DNA of 64,000 bases from Nissolia schottii (lineage: Eukaryota > Streptophyta > Magnoliopsida > Fabales > Fabaceae), in the NCBI GenBank assembly GCA_003254905.1, contig QANU01013586.1:161285-225284 (forward strand), given 5' to 3'. The notes below the pieces were generated by a model. That model was not told where the DNA came from and did no database searches. It saw only the letters and a program-made list of their open reading frames with translations. The translations under genes were made by a program, and so were the position numbers. Each line of letters opens with the position of its first letter. Positions within the stretch are counted from its first letter, which is position 1. Below, one piece after another: positions 44,965-56,559 of this stretch.

Positions 44965-46800
44965 TCAGCGGAATCCTCCTCTAGTACCTCTTGATTGATA
45001 GAGCTCCAACCTGATCTTGGCTTCTGGCAACAATGCTTCAATGGAGGGTTCTTGGACGATATGTGCCTGCTTGGTGCACCAATCCAGTACTATGAGCACC
45101 TCTTCCTGAGCCAGGGTGTCGCTCTTGGGGACGTGCAGGGCTATGTAACACAGCAGAGTAACCGATGGAAGCTGCACCATCTGCTCCCCGAAGTAGACCA
45201 GCTGGACCAAGTGCTTGGCCCCACCCGCCTCTATGATGGCGTTGCAGTGATTCTCGTGCAGGAAGTTGTCCGTACAAGCGAACTTGTTGAGCGCAATGGC
45301 TGCCTCCATGGATACTTGTGCCTCTCTCTCGTCCAGCAGCTTCACCAGGGGACCAATGATTCTCGTTTCCGTTGCCCTGAATGTCCTCGCCAAGTTGCCG
45401 ACAGCTCTGACGCAGGGTATGAGGAGGTCAGAGTCGCCTTTCTCGATGACCTTGATGAATTGTTCTACAACTGCCCTTGCGGCAGGGGAAGTAGGCTTGA
45501 AAGCAGAGCGTCTCAGCTCTGAGTGCTGCTCTGCCACCGCGGTGATTTCCATCAACGCCATGGCCGAGTAAGACTGCACGTCCTCGGGGCCCTTCTCCAG
45601 GAGGACGGCGAAGCAGAGGAGGGCTCTGGATTCGGTGATGTTCCGGCAGATGGTCACGTTCCCCCTTGAGAGCTGCCACAGCGCTCTGGCTGCCATAGCC
45701 TTCATCTGAGCCTTTGTAAACGGGTCCTCGAACTCCCTCCCCTTGATGCTCGCACCAGCAATTGGCACGTGCTGCTGCTGCTGCTGCTGCTGCTGCTTCT
45801 TGGCGGTGACCACGTGATGCAACTGGTCCGTTGCTTGGTTCCCCATGGGGTGGGGGACTTGATCAGGGGTGTTGCTGGCCATCACAAGAGAGTGGATGTC
45901 CATCTTCTGCTTGTTGACAATGGCGTACTTGCTGTGCTCCTGGATGGTCTCGAACGCCAGGTGGCTAACCAGCAGGCGTATGGCGTTGTTCTGGGCGAAA
46001 TGATCCTGGCACTTTGGGTGATGCGCCGCCAGCTCCGAAATCGCCCACGCCACCACCGTCTGAACCTTCATGTGCCCCTCTTTCAGGATCTTCGCAAACA
46101 CGGAGCAAACCCCCGCGTTAACGATCTGTTCCACGCTTTCCGGATCTTTCCCGAGTAACCCGATCGCCCTCGCTGCGTTCTCTTGGCCCTCCATCCGCCC
46201 TTCCTTCAACAGCTTCAGAAGCGGCGCCACTCCGCCCTCCTCTATGATCAGCTTCCCGTAACGGTCGTTGTCACGTGCCAGAGAAACCAAGGAAGCCGCA
46301 GCGTCCGATCGTTCCTCTACGGAACCGCCGGAGAGTAAGATGGCGACCTGCTCCCATATCAGGCAGAGGATGGGCTCGTTGGCGGCAATGGGGGGAAGGC
46401 CGAGGTACTCGTCGTCGCGCTCCTCGGCGGAGGCGGAGACGCGGAGGAGCCACTGGACGTCTCCGATGGAATTCTCGAGCTGCATGGAGGTCTTGCGGAA
46501 GGCGGTGGCAGGGATGATGGTGAAGAGGCGCTTGATGGCGCTGTTGGCGCGGCACTTGATGACGAGGGCGAGGGCCTTGTCGAGGACCTGTTCGGTGTCG
46601 TCGATGATGCGCCTGGTGGGGCGCTCGTAGAGGTCGTTGCTGTTCCTGGCGGCTTGGCGGAGGAGGCCGGCGAGCTTCTCAGTCTTGGCCTTGAGCTCCA
46701 GGCACTCTTGCCTGAAATTGGGGACTTCCTCCGCCATCTTGGATATCTGGTCCGCCATCTGTATCGGGCTCGCAAGGATCTCCTTGACGATGCTCGACAT
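44965..46800 (-). CDS. ARMADILLO REPEAT ONLY (ARO) family protein
   Basis: An intact single exon of 611 residues. Residues 1-130 form the family's helical N-terminal region (MADQISKMAEEVPNFRQEC, RIIDDTEQVLDKAL, IGDVQWLL). Armadillo repeats run from about 150 to 300 (GGVAPLLKLLKEG, ENAARAIGLLG, VQTVVAWAISELA) and again from about 370 to 600 (KAMAARALWQLSRGN, VRAVGNLARTF, MEAAIALNKFAC, PSVTLLCYIALH). Between the two blocks is a variable linker with a run of eight glutamines. In Arabidopsis, ARO1 acts in tip growth of pollen tubes, and ARO2-4 act in other cells such as trichomes and root hairs, through ROP GTPase regulation. Which paralogue this is cannot be decided here. Absence of introns and high GC are normal for the family. 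Confidence 0.93.
   Translation of the reverse strand: MSSIVKEILASPIQMADQISKMAEEVPNFRQECLELKAKTEKLAGLLRQAARNSNDLYERPTRRIIDDTEQVLDKALALVIKCRANSAIKRLFTIIPATAFRKTSMQLENSIGDVQWLLRVSASAEERDDEYLGLPPIAANEPILCLIWEQVAILLSGGSVEERSDAAASLVSLARDNDRYGKLIIEEGGVAPLLKLLKEGRMEGQENAARAIGLLGKDPESVEQIVNAGVCSVFAKILKEGHMKVQTVVAWAISELAAHHPKCQDHFAQNNAIRLLVSHLAFETIQEHSKYAIVNKQKMDIHSLVMASNTPDQVPHPMGNQATDQLHHVVTAKKQQQQQQQQHVPIAGASIKGREFEDPFTKAQMKAMAARALWQLSRGNVTICRNITESRALLCFAVLLEKGPEDVQSYSAMALMEITAVAEQHSELRRSAFKPTSPAARAVVEQFIKVIEKGDSDLLIPCVRAVGNLARTFRATETRIIGPLVKLLDEREAQVSMEAAIALNKFACTDNFLHENHCNAIIEAGGAKHLVQLVYFGEQMVQLPSVTLLCYIALHVPKSDTLAQEEVLIVLDWCTKQAHIVQEPSIEALLPEAKIRLELYQSRGTRGGFR
45769..45798. repeat. CAG/CTG trinucleotide repeat coding polyglutamine
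   Basis: Tandem CTG triplets on the plus strand encode the glutamine run in the ARO linker. Nearly pure CAG on the coding strand makes it length-variable. Confidence 0.85.
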
Positions 46801-47100
46801 CCTTTCAGCTGCGGACCGATCTTATTCTGTTTCCTCTTTGGATTTAATTGATGCGCGCGCCCAGAGAAGAGAATCTCAACCTAATTGCCATCTTCCAATG
46901 CAAACTTGTGTAAGTGTCTCTGGATTTCTAATTTCATTCAAAGTTACGTATAATGGGGACTGGAGGAGAAGTGGCCATCAGGGGGGTGGTGGTGGTGGTG
47001 GGGATGGGGATGGTGCCCCCGGCGGTAAAGGGAAGGGAAATTATGTGATGGACCTACGTTTTTTTCTCCAAGTTTTGTGTGAAGTAGCGGAATAGGATGG

Positions 47101-47111
47101 GTTATATATAG
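47101..47111 (-). promoter_or_regulatory. TATA box of the ARO gene
   Basis: CTATATATAAC on the minus strand, about 300 bases upstream of the start codon. It implies a leader of roughly 270 bases that includes the ggtggtggt-rich stretch at 46983-47005 (on the plus strand). Confidence 0.5.
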
Positions 47112-48460
47112 GAGTGGGTGGAATTGGTTGGTCTAAACTCAACGATTTGGCGTTTGTATTGCACTTTCTAGTTTCAGTCCTACTGCCTTCCCTACGCAAA
47201 TGCCCTCATGTCTTGTTTCTTTTGTGGAGCCCGGGGGTCATCTTGGTGCCATGAAATAAGTAACAAGGGTGAGTAATGCTAGCTTATAGTACGTTACAGC
47301 TTCCATATTAAAATAATTGAAATTAACTATTTACTACACTTTATAGAACTTCATTCTACGCTATCATTTATGCTTATTTATGCACTGGCAGTTTAGACTT
47401 AAGAATTTTAAAGGATTTTTTTTTATTATTATAATGATTGCTGGTTGCATTATGTATTAATGGTTGATGACTTTTGGCAAAAATCATTTACTGCACAAGA
47501 TTAAAAAAAATAAAGGACTAGCTTATTAATATATATATATATATATATATTTTTTTTTTTTGCATGAACTAAGTTATGAATTTGATTGTTATACACTGTC
47601 CACTTATGAATTGTCGCATATTTTTAAAGATGATTAAATTTTACGTTTAACAACTTGTAATTAGAACATTATATAAACAATAAACAATCCATAACAATTA
47701 AATTTTTAAGAGTGTGCTTGGATTAGCTTAATAAAAAGTACAATTTTTTAGTTGAATTTTTTAAACAGAGCGTTTTCTTTTTTTAAAAAATTATTGTATA
47801 TTTAGAAGATACTTTTGTTAAAAATCACTTTAATAAAAATTAGGTGACTTTTAAAATAAGTGAACCCTAAAGGTGCCAAAATGACGTGGTTTCCACTTTC
47901 CTCCTTCTTCCTGACCAAATTCAGCATTTAAAGATGGGACATGGGCCTGGGCCTAAATGCTACACACCATTCTCGAGTTGGCAATCCAGTTTAGCATAAC
48001 ATCAAGACCCAAAAAAAAGAAGAAAAAATAGTCTAGTGTGACATGATGACCAAAAAGAAAATAAGTGTGACATAATGATATCAAATTAATGACAACTTTT
48101 ACTCTTCGATGAGTAATTCTGAGAATTATCTTGGAATACAAAGAGATTGTTTTTGGTTATACCAATATCTTGTCATTTGCTTGCTCCGTCGGGTCGTTTT
48201 TATCTCATAGGATAGCATATTCCATGGAATTCAACTTTCTGAGCAAGAACCAATAAACGAATGAAAGATTCAATTCATAACAAAGGGGTTGTGGAAGAAA
48301 CCATGGATTATTTTGAGTGACATTAGAATTTACAACCAAATCTATTCACACGTTTACAACCCAACAAACAAACAAACAAAAAGAAGAAAATCTACAGATA
48401 ATTAAAACACAACACCAACCAAGGATGGAAACAGAGAGCAGAGGAATGATAGAATTATGT
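47112..48460. other. Intergenic region between ARO and the PLC-X gene
   Basis: No gene recognised. An (AT)n run lies at 47529-47550, followed by poly-T. The last 150 bases (48310-48460) are likely 3' UTR of the minus-strand PLC-X gene. Confidence 0.5.
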
Positions 48461-49414
48461 CTAGGCTTTCCCTTCAACTCTTGCATGGGTGAGTCCAACG
48501 CATGCATCCACAAAGTCATCGTCTATGAAATCCGTAGAGAAGACCTGCAGCTTGTCAGCGTAGCCCTTAGCGAAGCACTGAGCGATGAAGAGCCTCGCGT
48601 ACCCATGAATGCGATTGGTGACGGGCTTCACGCACACAACCGGGTTATCCGCCACCGGCGTGACGGTGTTCTCCACCCTGTAGAAGTATCTCCTCGACGA
48701 CACCGGGGGGTGCTCGCTCAGATGCTTCAAATTCCCATCGAACTTGGTGGACGGCAAATCCGTGTCGATCCAGTTGTCCTTCAGATACCCCGCACTCCAC
48801 AGAGGACCCCCTGCTTTCGGCTGCCCCGATTTTCTCGGCTTCCAAACGCATATGATCCTCTTGGGCAACAACTCCGCGATGGTCTTACCGAAAACGTGAT
48901 CGCCCTGGTGGATCAAGAACTCCCCCAGCTGCTCCTCCAGGTACTTGTCGAATTCGGGCGGGTCCTCGTGACCGAACTCAGTTCGAATCTCGAGGATTAT
49001 GATCTCCGACTGGGTCTCCGATAGGAACTTCTTGACGTCTCTGACGACGACGTCGACGCTGTAAGTGACGAGGATGCCGTGGCAGACGCGGCGGTCCTCG
49101 TTCACCCGGATGTCGAGGACGCGCGTGCCCAGCACCAGCTGGCGGTAGATGGAGAGTGACTGGCACTGGGCGAAGGGGCGCGTGATGAGCGGGAAGCCAA
49201 TCTTGTTGGTGGCGGAGTCGTGGGTGCCCGGCCACACAATCTGGTTGACGTGCACTTTCTCCGGGTTGAGGCCTGACATCCAGTTCTTCCTGTCATGGGG
49301 GCGGTAGTCAGAGCCAGGGTACTCTTCCCCGCTGCTTTTGAGATCTGACAGTGTTTTCTTCTCAGCGTGGATCGCCTTTCTTCGCTCGACCTGCTTCGAC
49401 ACCTGGGAGCCCAT
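48461..49414 (-). CDS. PI-PLC X-domain (PLC-like phosphodiesterase) protein
   Basis: A single exon of 317 residues. The ATG at 49414 is the real start: two in-frame codons upstream begin with GTG, and MGSQVSKQ starts here. Gly2 with Ser6 is a good N-myristoylation context, suggesting membrane attachment (inference). The X domain shows WPGTHDSATNK with the first catalytic His, a TRVLDIRVNEDRRVCHG strand with the second His, and SEIIILEIRTEFG. There is no Y domain, C2 domain or EF hand, so it belongs to the bacterial-type, single-X-domain plant proteins and not to the classical plant PLCs. Lengths of about 310-420 are usual. The C-terminus carries HARVEGKA. The substrate is unknown. The gene looks intact. 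Confidence 0.88.
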   Translation of the reverse strand: MGSQVSKQVERRKAIHAEKKTLSDLKSSGEEYPGSDYRPHDRKNWMSGLNPEKVHVNQIVWPGTHDSATNKIGFPLITRPFAQCQSLSIYRQLVLGTRVLDIRVNEDRRVCHGILVTYSVDVVVRDVKKFLSETQSEIIILEIRTEFGHEDPPEFDKYLEEQLGEFLIHQGDHVFGKTIAELLPKRIICVWKPRKSGQPKAGGPLWSAGYLKDNWIDTDLPSTKFDGNLKHLSEHPPVSSRRYFYRVENTVTPVADNPVVCVKPVTNRIHGYARLFIAQCFAKGYADKLQVFSTDFIDDDFVDACVGLTHARVEGKA

Positions 49415-51218
49415 CTTCACTTTTTCTCTTTGTTACGCGCTGGGTGGAAAGTCAGAGAATGTGCTTTCTTTTATTCTTAACCAATTGGTGGTTGGCCTGC
49501 TCAATTGGCTGGCTGACAAATTTGATCAAATTATCAATATCTTTTGTTTTCCCTTTTTAAAATCATTTCCACGGAAGGATTTTGGTGTGGGGAACCTTCG
49601 CTCTCATTTTTGGTTGGGGAGTCACGATCCATGTGTATCTCTTTGGTTGATCCACTTGTGACTTGTGTGACTCTCCAAAGTTTTATGTCTTAATCTCTCT
49701 TTTGGTTTATTCATTTTCTTGGAGTTGTTAATTTAAATCTTTATAATGATAAATTTGTCGTTAAACGGATCACTCGCATAGATAAATCCGATGAACAAAA
49801 ATCGTCAGAAATTATAGATGGAGTTATTATAGACATGAAAAGTCATAATCAACATATATGGCCAAAACTCAGCCATTACTTGTTCTCCTACTCAGCAACA
49901 TTTGTCTGTGACTATTGAGAAGATATTAATTAAGAAACAATTAAATGAGACCACATATCAATTACACACGTGGCTTGTATAGAGAATATTTTCTTTGATG
50001 GAATATAGAGAAATATCTCATAAACTCTAGATTTGCTGGTAAACTAGAACCTCCAACTTGAGACCAGAATCATAGCTCATCTTGTTTGAACCTTTGATTT
50101 CGGGGTGCTAACTGCTAATGAGTGTGTGATCTATGTCTCACTTAATTTATTGTCTTTACACCTTTTGGCTCAGTTCCAATTTTGTTCTTGCTGTTGACCT
50201 CTAAGCACCACTTGGATCAATTTGTCAGTTTATAACAAGAAAATACAAGAATTTTACCAAATATTGCACAAGAAATTATATCACGTGATAGGTCATGGCC
50301 ATGGTTGATATGCAATGAGGCATTCGATTCAGGCTGTTAAGGTTATTAGGATTTTGTAATTCAGTCATTTTACATCTTAACTATATCATATCATGGAAAA
50401 TAATTTAATTATAGCAAAGTTTCTGACTCTAATTTTCCATTTTAGTTTGTTGCTCAAGTCAGCTTACAAGCTGGATTTCATAAGTGTACTTAACTGCGTT
50501 GGCAAGAAAACAAAGAAAAGTTTATAGTTAACCTTAGTAAAATAAACATATTGGCGCTCACTTCAATTCTGTGATGGACATTACTGGTCATCGAAATGTT
50601 GTTGCATCAAGATCAATGTGAAAGTTTTGCATTTCAGTGAAGTTCCCATTGTTCCTAGGAATGTTCTGCATCAATATTGTTCCCATTGCCCACTTCGCCG
50701 TTGATGATAATTACTCTCTTGCCCCCAATGAAGTTCCCATTGTTCCTAGGAATCAGTCCCAAAGAATACAATACCCATAAATTTTAGTTTTGGGTATTCA
50801 TAAAAACTTGTTTGTTTTATAACTAAAATTTATGAAAATATATTTTTAGATTCCCATAATTAAATTATAAAGTTTGGTTGATAATACACATACACATACA
50901 TAGCTAGAAATATGTTTGATAATTTCCCAAAAAATTATTGTTTTTATTTTAACCCTCAAAATTACACTTCTAAAAATGAAAAAAAACAATGAAATGTAAA
51001 CAATTATAAATTTACAAATATTTTTTTTCAACTTGGACCAAACAAAAAAAATCTATCAATTAATTTTTAAAATGTTGTTCAACAAATCTAAATCTACTAA
51101 TTAAATAAAGTAACAAAAGTAAATAGGGAGGGAAGCAAAATAAAATGGAAGGATAATTTGATATTTTTGCACCATAATTTCATTCTCATGATATGAGAAT
51201 AAAATATTTTCAACCTTG
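49415..51218. other. Intergenic sequence
   Basis: The promoter side of the PLC-X gene comes first, then AT-rich DNA. The phrase 'gttcccattgttcctaggaat' occurs twice (50643-50663 and 50732-50752), a small local duplication. No gene seen. Confidence 0.5.
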
Positions 51219-51223
51219 AGGTC

Positions 51224-51757
51224 TGTTACAAACAATTCGGTCAATACCGAGATGATTCGTAACTCAGTCCCTGGTATAAGTCAGGAAATTGGAGTGATGA
51301 ACCTAGCCTTCAATCTTCAATTAGAATCAGGACGGTGGCGGTGATACCTGCAAAAATACTCTAACGTCCAAGTAAGCTTTTATCATATATGAGTGGTAAA
51401 AAATGAACAAAATGTACCTCTTGTATGCAGTATCTTTGCCTTATATAGTTTGTCCATATAGATAGTTGTTTGTAGGTATTTAGTGTGTAACAGTTCGTAA
51501 TGAGACATAAATGGGCTATTTCGAGCCTTGATGATGCTATTGAAGTATAAAACCATCTTTATAAATGTGTGAGTGACTGTTTATAGCCCTTATTATTGTG
51601 TAACAGTTATTGTTTCTGGACTGGTCGATCCCGAGATAATAAGCACTCAGATTGGTTGTCTCGAGATGTGATAATAGATATCTCGACATGACATGTCGTG
51701 TATTCGTGTATCCTTATGTATCTCAGTGCTAAGAATTATAAGTCAGGATCCGTAACA
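51224..51757. repeat. Probable solo LTR
   Basis: 534 bp beginning TGTTAC and ending GTAACA, flanked by AGGTC (51219-51223) and AGGCC (51758-51762), a 5-bp duplication with one mismatch. The interior has 'acctgcaaaaatactctaacgtccaagtaag', related to the phrase in the 19922 element, and a TATA-like CTTATATAG at 51432-51440. There is no coding interior. The remnant of LTR-LTR recombination is the simplest reading. Confidence 0.55.
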
Positions 51758-51762
51758 AGGCC

Positions 51763-52879
51763 AAAATGAAAATTTATTAAAACTTGGGTATATGACATTT
51801 CTGAGAATAATTTATTACCAGGATTAAATTTATATACCTTTAAAACAATCATGTGAAACCTCTACTCCTTTAAGGGACGTCAGTTAGGCCAGACGAGATT
51901 AGTCAGGTTCCTGATAATAACGTCCGAGTGTCGATAGTTCAATCAAGACCAAAAAATCATGTGAATGAAAGGGGCTTCAACTTTTATATGGATTTGAGCA
52001 TTGAAGGTTACAAGATTATTGTGTTTTTTTTTAATAATTTACATTTGTGTGGGACGAATCTTGAAATCGCCATTACAAATGGTGATTTCAAGAATAAAAT
52101 AATAATAAAATTTTAAAATTACAATGCGAATGATGATTATAGAAATTTTATTACTATTTTAATTCTAAAATCGTCATCAGAACTACAAACAATGATTCTC
52201 TAAAATGAAAAATTTACTTTAGAGGGCAAAATGAGTGTTTTTACTATTAGATCATTAAAGTGAGTAGTGAGACTCATATCTACTTTAATAATCTAATGAT
52301 AAAAACACATACTTTACTTTCTAAAGTAAAATTTTTATTTTAGAGGATATTTTCTCCCGAACAAAAACCCATACAATTGTAATTTTTTTTGTCACCCATA
52401 ATGTTGCTAAATATCTTATTTAGAACCATAAAGAAACAATTTTCTCTGATGACCTGTGGGCTAAAAAATTTTAAGTGTAGTAAAGGAAGTGAAAAAAAAA
52501 TAACATTATAATTTTATTTTCATAATGTACCAAAATGTGAGATTTTATAGTAAATAGCAAAAAAAAAGGAGATTTCTAAAAAAAGAAAACGATGACATAA
52601 ATCACTACTAAATGTGACGATTTACAAAAAAAGAAACAACAATATAAATCGTCACAAAATGTATCAATTTACAAAAAAAAAAATCACATTTTAATAATCT
52701 TTATAAAATATTTACATTTCGACATTAAATTATTTTTCCCCACGTTCAAATATAAATTCCACTTTTGTTATCTTTTGGACTAGCCTTCTTGTAATGACTT
52801 GGTTATTGCAATCTTAAAAAAAATTACAAAATAAAATAAATGGAGTGTGTGTAACATCACCCCTCAGTGATGTAGAAAG
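51763..52879. other. AT-rich intergenic sequence left of the Mutator element
   Basis: No gene seen. It includes the fold-back at 52209-52334 and several 'aaatcgtcacaaa' / 'acgatgacataaatc' phrases (51990-52690) that look like an old, degenerate repeat. Confidence 0.5.
52209..52334. repeat. Fold-back (hairpin) MITE-like sequence
   Basis: The left arm 'aaatttactttagagggcaa...tgtttttactattagatcattaaagt' is matched by the inverted right arm ending 'ctaaagtaaaattt'. It makes an imperfect hairpin with about 55-bp arms and a short loop near 52270. No flanking duplication was fixed. Confidence 0.65.
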
Positions 52880-52886
52880 TACTAGT

Positions 52887-53103
52887 AGTTTTTTACTATA
52901 AAGCCCCTATTATTTAAACAAATTATTAAAATACCCCTGTTTTAAAACATATTACAAGAATACATCTATTTTGTTCAGCATAACATTCGTGGCCATGTGG
53001 CGAGGTCAGTCAGATTTGTCAATCCACTAGGCGAATCACCCCTAAATTCGCCAATGTGGAGACCACATGTGCACTATATTTGCCAACCGGTTTGGCGAAT
53101 TTG
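52887..53103. repeat. Left terminal inverted repeat of the MULE
   Basis: Matches the inverted 56560-56831. Ends at the palindrome ATTTGCCAA-n5-TTGGCGAAT (53078-53100). Confidence 0.85.
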
Positions 53104-53638
53104 TCCTTGGCCCCCTATAACCACCACCCCTAAACCCTTTCATTCATTCTCATTTTCTAAAACTCCATTTTCTCTCTAGAAATTCATTCTCTCTCTAAAA
53201 TCCTAATTCCCTGTCTAGCTCTTAGATTGCTGAAGGCTAGGAGTACTTGATAACAGATTCAATTTATTTGGCAGGTTTGTAAGTTTTAATTTGTTAAAAT
53301 TTATAATTTAACTAGTATGTGTGAATTACATAAATTTCTATAAATGTAGTCTTTAAATTGATTATATAAATGTCGTATATACTAATTTGCTACGCAATTT
53401 ATGATAGATTGATGCATAGAGTAGTATAGTATTGTATATTGTCTATATTATATAAATGTTGTCTTAATTAGTTTGCTAAGCAATTTATGATACATTGATG
53501 CATAGAGTAGTATAGTATTGTATGTTGTCTATATTAGTAGCAATTTATGATAGATTGATGCATAAAGTAGTATAGTATAGTATAATATATGTAGTAGTAT
53601 TATATAAATGTTGTCTATATTTTATACAGAATTAGAAA

Positions 53639-56460
53639 ATGAAGAAATCTCTTATTGTGCTCATTTATTTTGATGGGAGAATGTATGAAGGTGAACTTGG
53701 GTTTATGTAGGGGTGTTCATAACCCGATCCGGCCCAAAGCATTCGGGCCGAATTGGGCACAATTTTAAATAAACCCGATTTTAAATAACTCTAAAAAAAT
53801 CCAATTTTAATTCATATTGGGTTCGGGTTTAGTCTCGAGTCACACAGCCTGGCCCGCATACGCTACTTTACTATGCATTTCTTATTTTCTTTCCTTCTCA
53901 TCCCATAGCTCATGTCTATTTTGGTGTCTATTGTAGTTAAATTATGTCTATTTTGGTGTCTATTGTAGTTAAACCATGTCTACTTCGATGTGTAGAAATT
54001 TATTGTAGTGCACTTATTGTTTTTTTATTGTTTATGTTCCACTAAAACTATGAAAGTTTGAATGGGAATGCTAAGATTATAAATTTTATTTCATTTTGTT
54101 GTAATGTTTGAAATTAGTGAGTATTTAGTTAGGAAATATAATGTTTAGTTTGCAATTTTTTCGACTTTATTTTTTAATGGATGTTATTTTTTATTTTGAA
54201 GTTTGAGATAGCTTTGGCCCAGTCTGAACCCCGATTTTAACTCGGTTCAAAGATTATCAGGTCTATCGAGTTTAGGGTCAGGTCCGGGTCCTCAAAATTG
54301 ACCCAGTCTAAACATGGGGCCAAGTTCGGGTAAAGGCCAACCTGGCCCAACTCGGCCCATGAACACCCCTAGGTTTATGTATGATGGTCCTAATCCGACA
54401 TCTGTGATGATTAAGAGGGGTATGCGTTTAGACGATTTGAAGAAAAAAAAAAGTTCGAAATTAAGGTTACAAGAGAATCAATTTATATCAAGAATTCTTT
54501 TTCGACTACTACAAGGGTCGAGTGATGGGTTGAAATCTATTGGCGTTGATATGTTTGATGATGAAGATGTTACATGCATGATAGATGCTTTTGAGCAAAA
54601 TCCAGATTTAGCTTCTATGGAGGTGTTTGTCTAGGTAGAAAGAAGAGGGGGAGAGACTCGTGTGAATATTGAAAGTGGTCCTTCAAATCCTATCAACACT
54701 CAATCGTCAATGACATATTTTGCTCCCGTATTTCAAGAAGATGTGACATTGCCTCAAAATTTTCCAACTTTTCATTCTCAATTTACATCTTCAGCTAGTA
54801 TGACTCAACCTGCTGTATGTGTGAACTGGTCTTAAATTGAAAATACACTAATGAGAGAAGTGTTGTCTGATATAAGTGATGATAAAGAGTATTTACCTGT
54901 TGCTGCTGATGATGATAATGATTTAAGTATGGATTCGAAAGATGAGTTTGATGCATTTGTTAATGTGCATCAAATTTCTCCAATTCGCTTTGTTAGTAAC
55001 AATGACCCTCCAATTGGTGTTTTCGCTAACAATGTTCACCTAGCTAATGTTATTCTTGAAAATGCATTTAAGCCTCCTTATCCTCAATTTTCAAAAATTA
55101 ATCGTGATGCATTTGCTAAGACCACTGGATTTGTTGAGTATGACACTTGGAGTTCACAAGAAGAACTGTTTGTTGGATTGCAATTTCCAACAAAAGATGC
55201 TATAAAGTCAGCTTTAGATCATTATTCAATCAGAAGACATCAAGATTATAAGGTTGAATTGTCTGATATACAAAGGCTAAATGCTAAGTATTCTCAATTT
55301 GGGGCTTCTTGCAATTGGAGATTTAGGGCTATTAACAGTAAGAGGTGTAATAAATGGAAAATTTCTCAATATAATGGACTTCACACTTGTGTAAACATCT
55401 CTATAACACAAGATCACAAGAAGTTGCGTTCTGTTTTGGTCCAAAGGTATATATAGGGCATGGTTAGAACACAGCCTGATGTTGAGATATGCTTGTTACT
55501 TAAGAGGATTAAAAGTATATTTGGTTATAATTTGTCATATCGAAAAGCTTGGTTGGCGAAGCAAAGAGCATCTATTGAGATTTTTAGGGATTGAGAGGAA
55601 TCTTTTGAGAGGTTGTCTAGATGGTTAGAGACCATGAAATATTTTATGCCAGACACTATGGTGTTGTTGGAAACTGATGACTATGTGGTGCATAATCGAG
55701 TTGATCAATCAAAGAAAATGTTTGTTTGCTTGTTTTGGACTTTCAAACCATGTGTGCTTGAATTTGATTTTGCAAGCCATTTATTCAGATTGATGGGAAT
55801 CATTTATATGGCAAATATAAAAAAAAAATTATTGATTGCAACTACACAAGATGGAAATCGAAGACCATTACCTCTTGCATTAACTATTGTTGATGGGGAA
55901 ACAAAGGAAGCTTGGAGTTGGTTCTTATCTTGCATTCGTGAACATGTCACACGTAAACAAGGAATATGTTTGATATACAGCAGTGGATAATGTTAACCTT
56001 GGATAACAACCACCTCATGCGTATCATGTGTACTATCTAAGTCATATTGCCAGTAATTTTAACAGCAAGTTTCACAATGTGTCATTGAAGAAATCTTTGA
56101 AGAGCATAAATAATAAATTTATTTCTTTCATTTAAAGTATCCATAATTGTTGATTTTAGTTAGATAATAATTGTTGTAATAATTTTGTAGGACATGAACC
56201 TTGTCGACCGAAATTTGATGAGAGGTTGGATAAATTCACTGAAATAAAAGAAATATTCAACTGGATCAAAAACAAATCCTAAAGATAAAGAGTTTAGCAT
56301 ATGATGATGGTGGTCGAAGATTTGGTTATATGACAACCAACCTATCAGAATTCACTTTGTATCTATATGGCACCCCTTAGACACACTTCATGACTTTATC
56401 AATCCACCACTAGTTGAAGCCAAAGGCCTTTAGGCAGCCTTCAAAGAAATTCCATTCAAT
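53639..56460 (+). pseudogene. mudrA-like MULE transposase, disrupted
   Basis: The ATG at 53639 follows an acceptor-like TATACAG. After 23 codons the frame is cut by the hAT element and resumes at 54372 (FMYDGPNPTSVMIKRGM). Stops occur at about 54632, 54834, 55454 and 55592. Recognisable parts are an N-terminal PB1/MULE region, an acidic linker, the zinc-binding DNA-binding module (CNWRFRAINSKRCNKWKI, then HTC) at 55310-55390, and the start of the DDE transposase domain (IATTQDGNRRPLPLALTIVDGETKEAWSWFL) at about 55840-55950. The first catalytic Asp site reads as LMGIIYM in place of the usual DG-x-H/Q-LY. Later fragments (AYHVYYLSHIA, TNLSEF) continue to about 56450. It cannot make an active enzyme. 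Confidence 0.85.
53708..54371. mobile_element. Nested hAT-type MITE with 8-bp target duplication
   Basis: 664 bp. The left end TAGGGGTGTTCAT and the right end ATGAACACCCCTA are perfect 13-bp inverted repeats. The duplication GGTTTATG lies at 53700-53707 and 54372-54379. Subterminal zones have the 'cccgatccggccc' and 'ggcccaactcggccc' motifs typical of this MITE type. Removing the element plus one duplication restores the surrounding transposase frame, so it landed in an already formed gene. Confidence 0.95.
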
Positions 56461-56559
56461 GCAATTGTAGGCATTGCTCATGTCTAATTGTACAATGAAA
56501 ACAAGATTTTATTTGCAAATAAACGATAAAGGGGGTTTAAACTTAAAATTACTCGAGGG

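Noticed and set aside
44995-46630. Long open frames antisense to the ARO gene
   Set aside because: GC-rich shadow frames; the minus-strand frame is complete and family-matched.
49415-49420. GTG-initiated two-residue extension of the PLC-X protein
   Set aside because: GTG is not a normal plant start, and the ATG at 49414 gives a family-like N-terminus.
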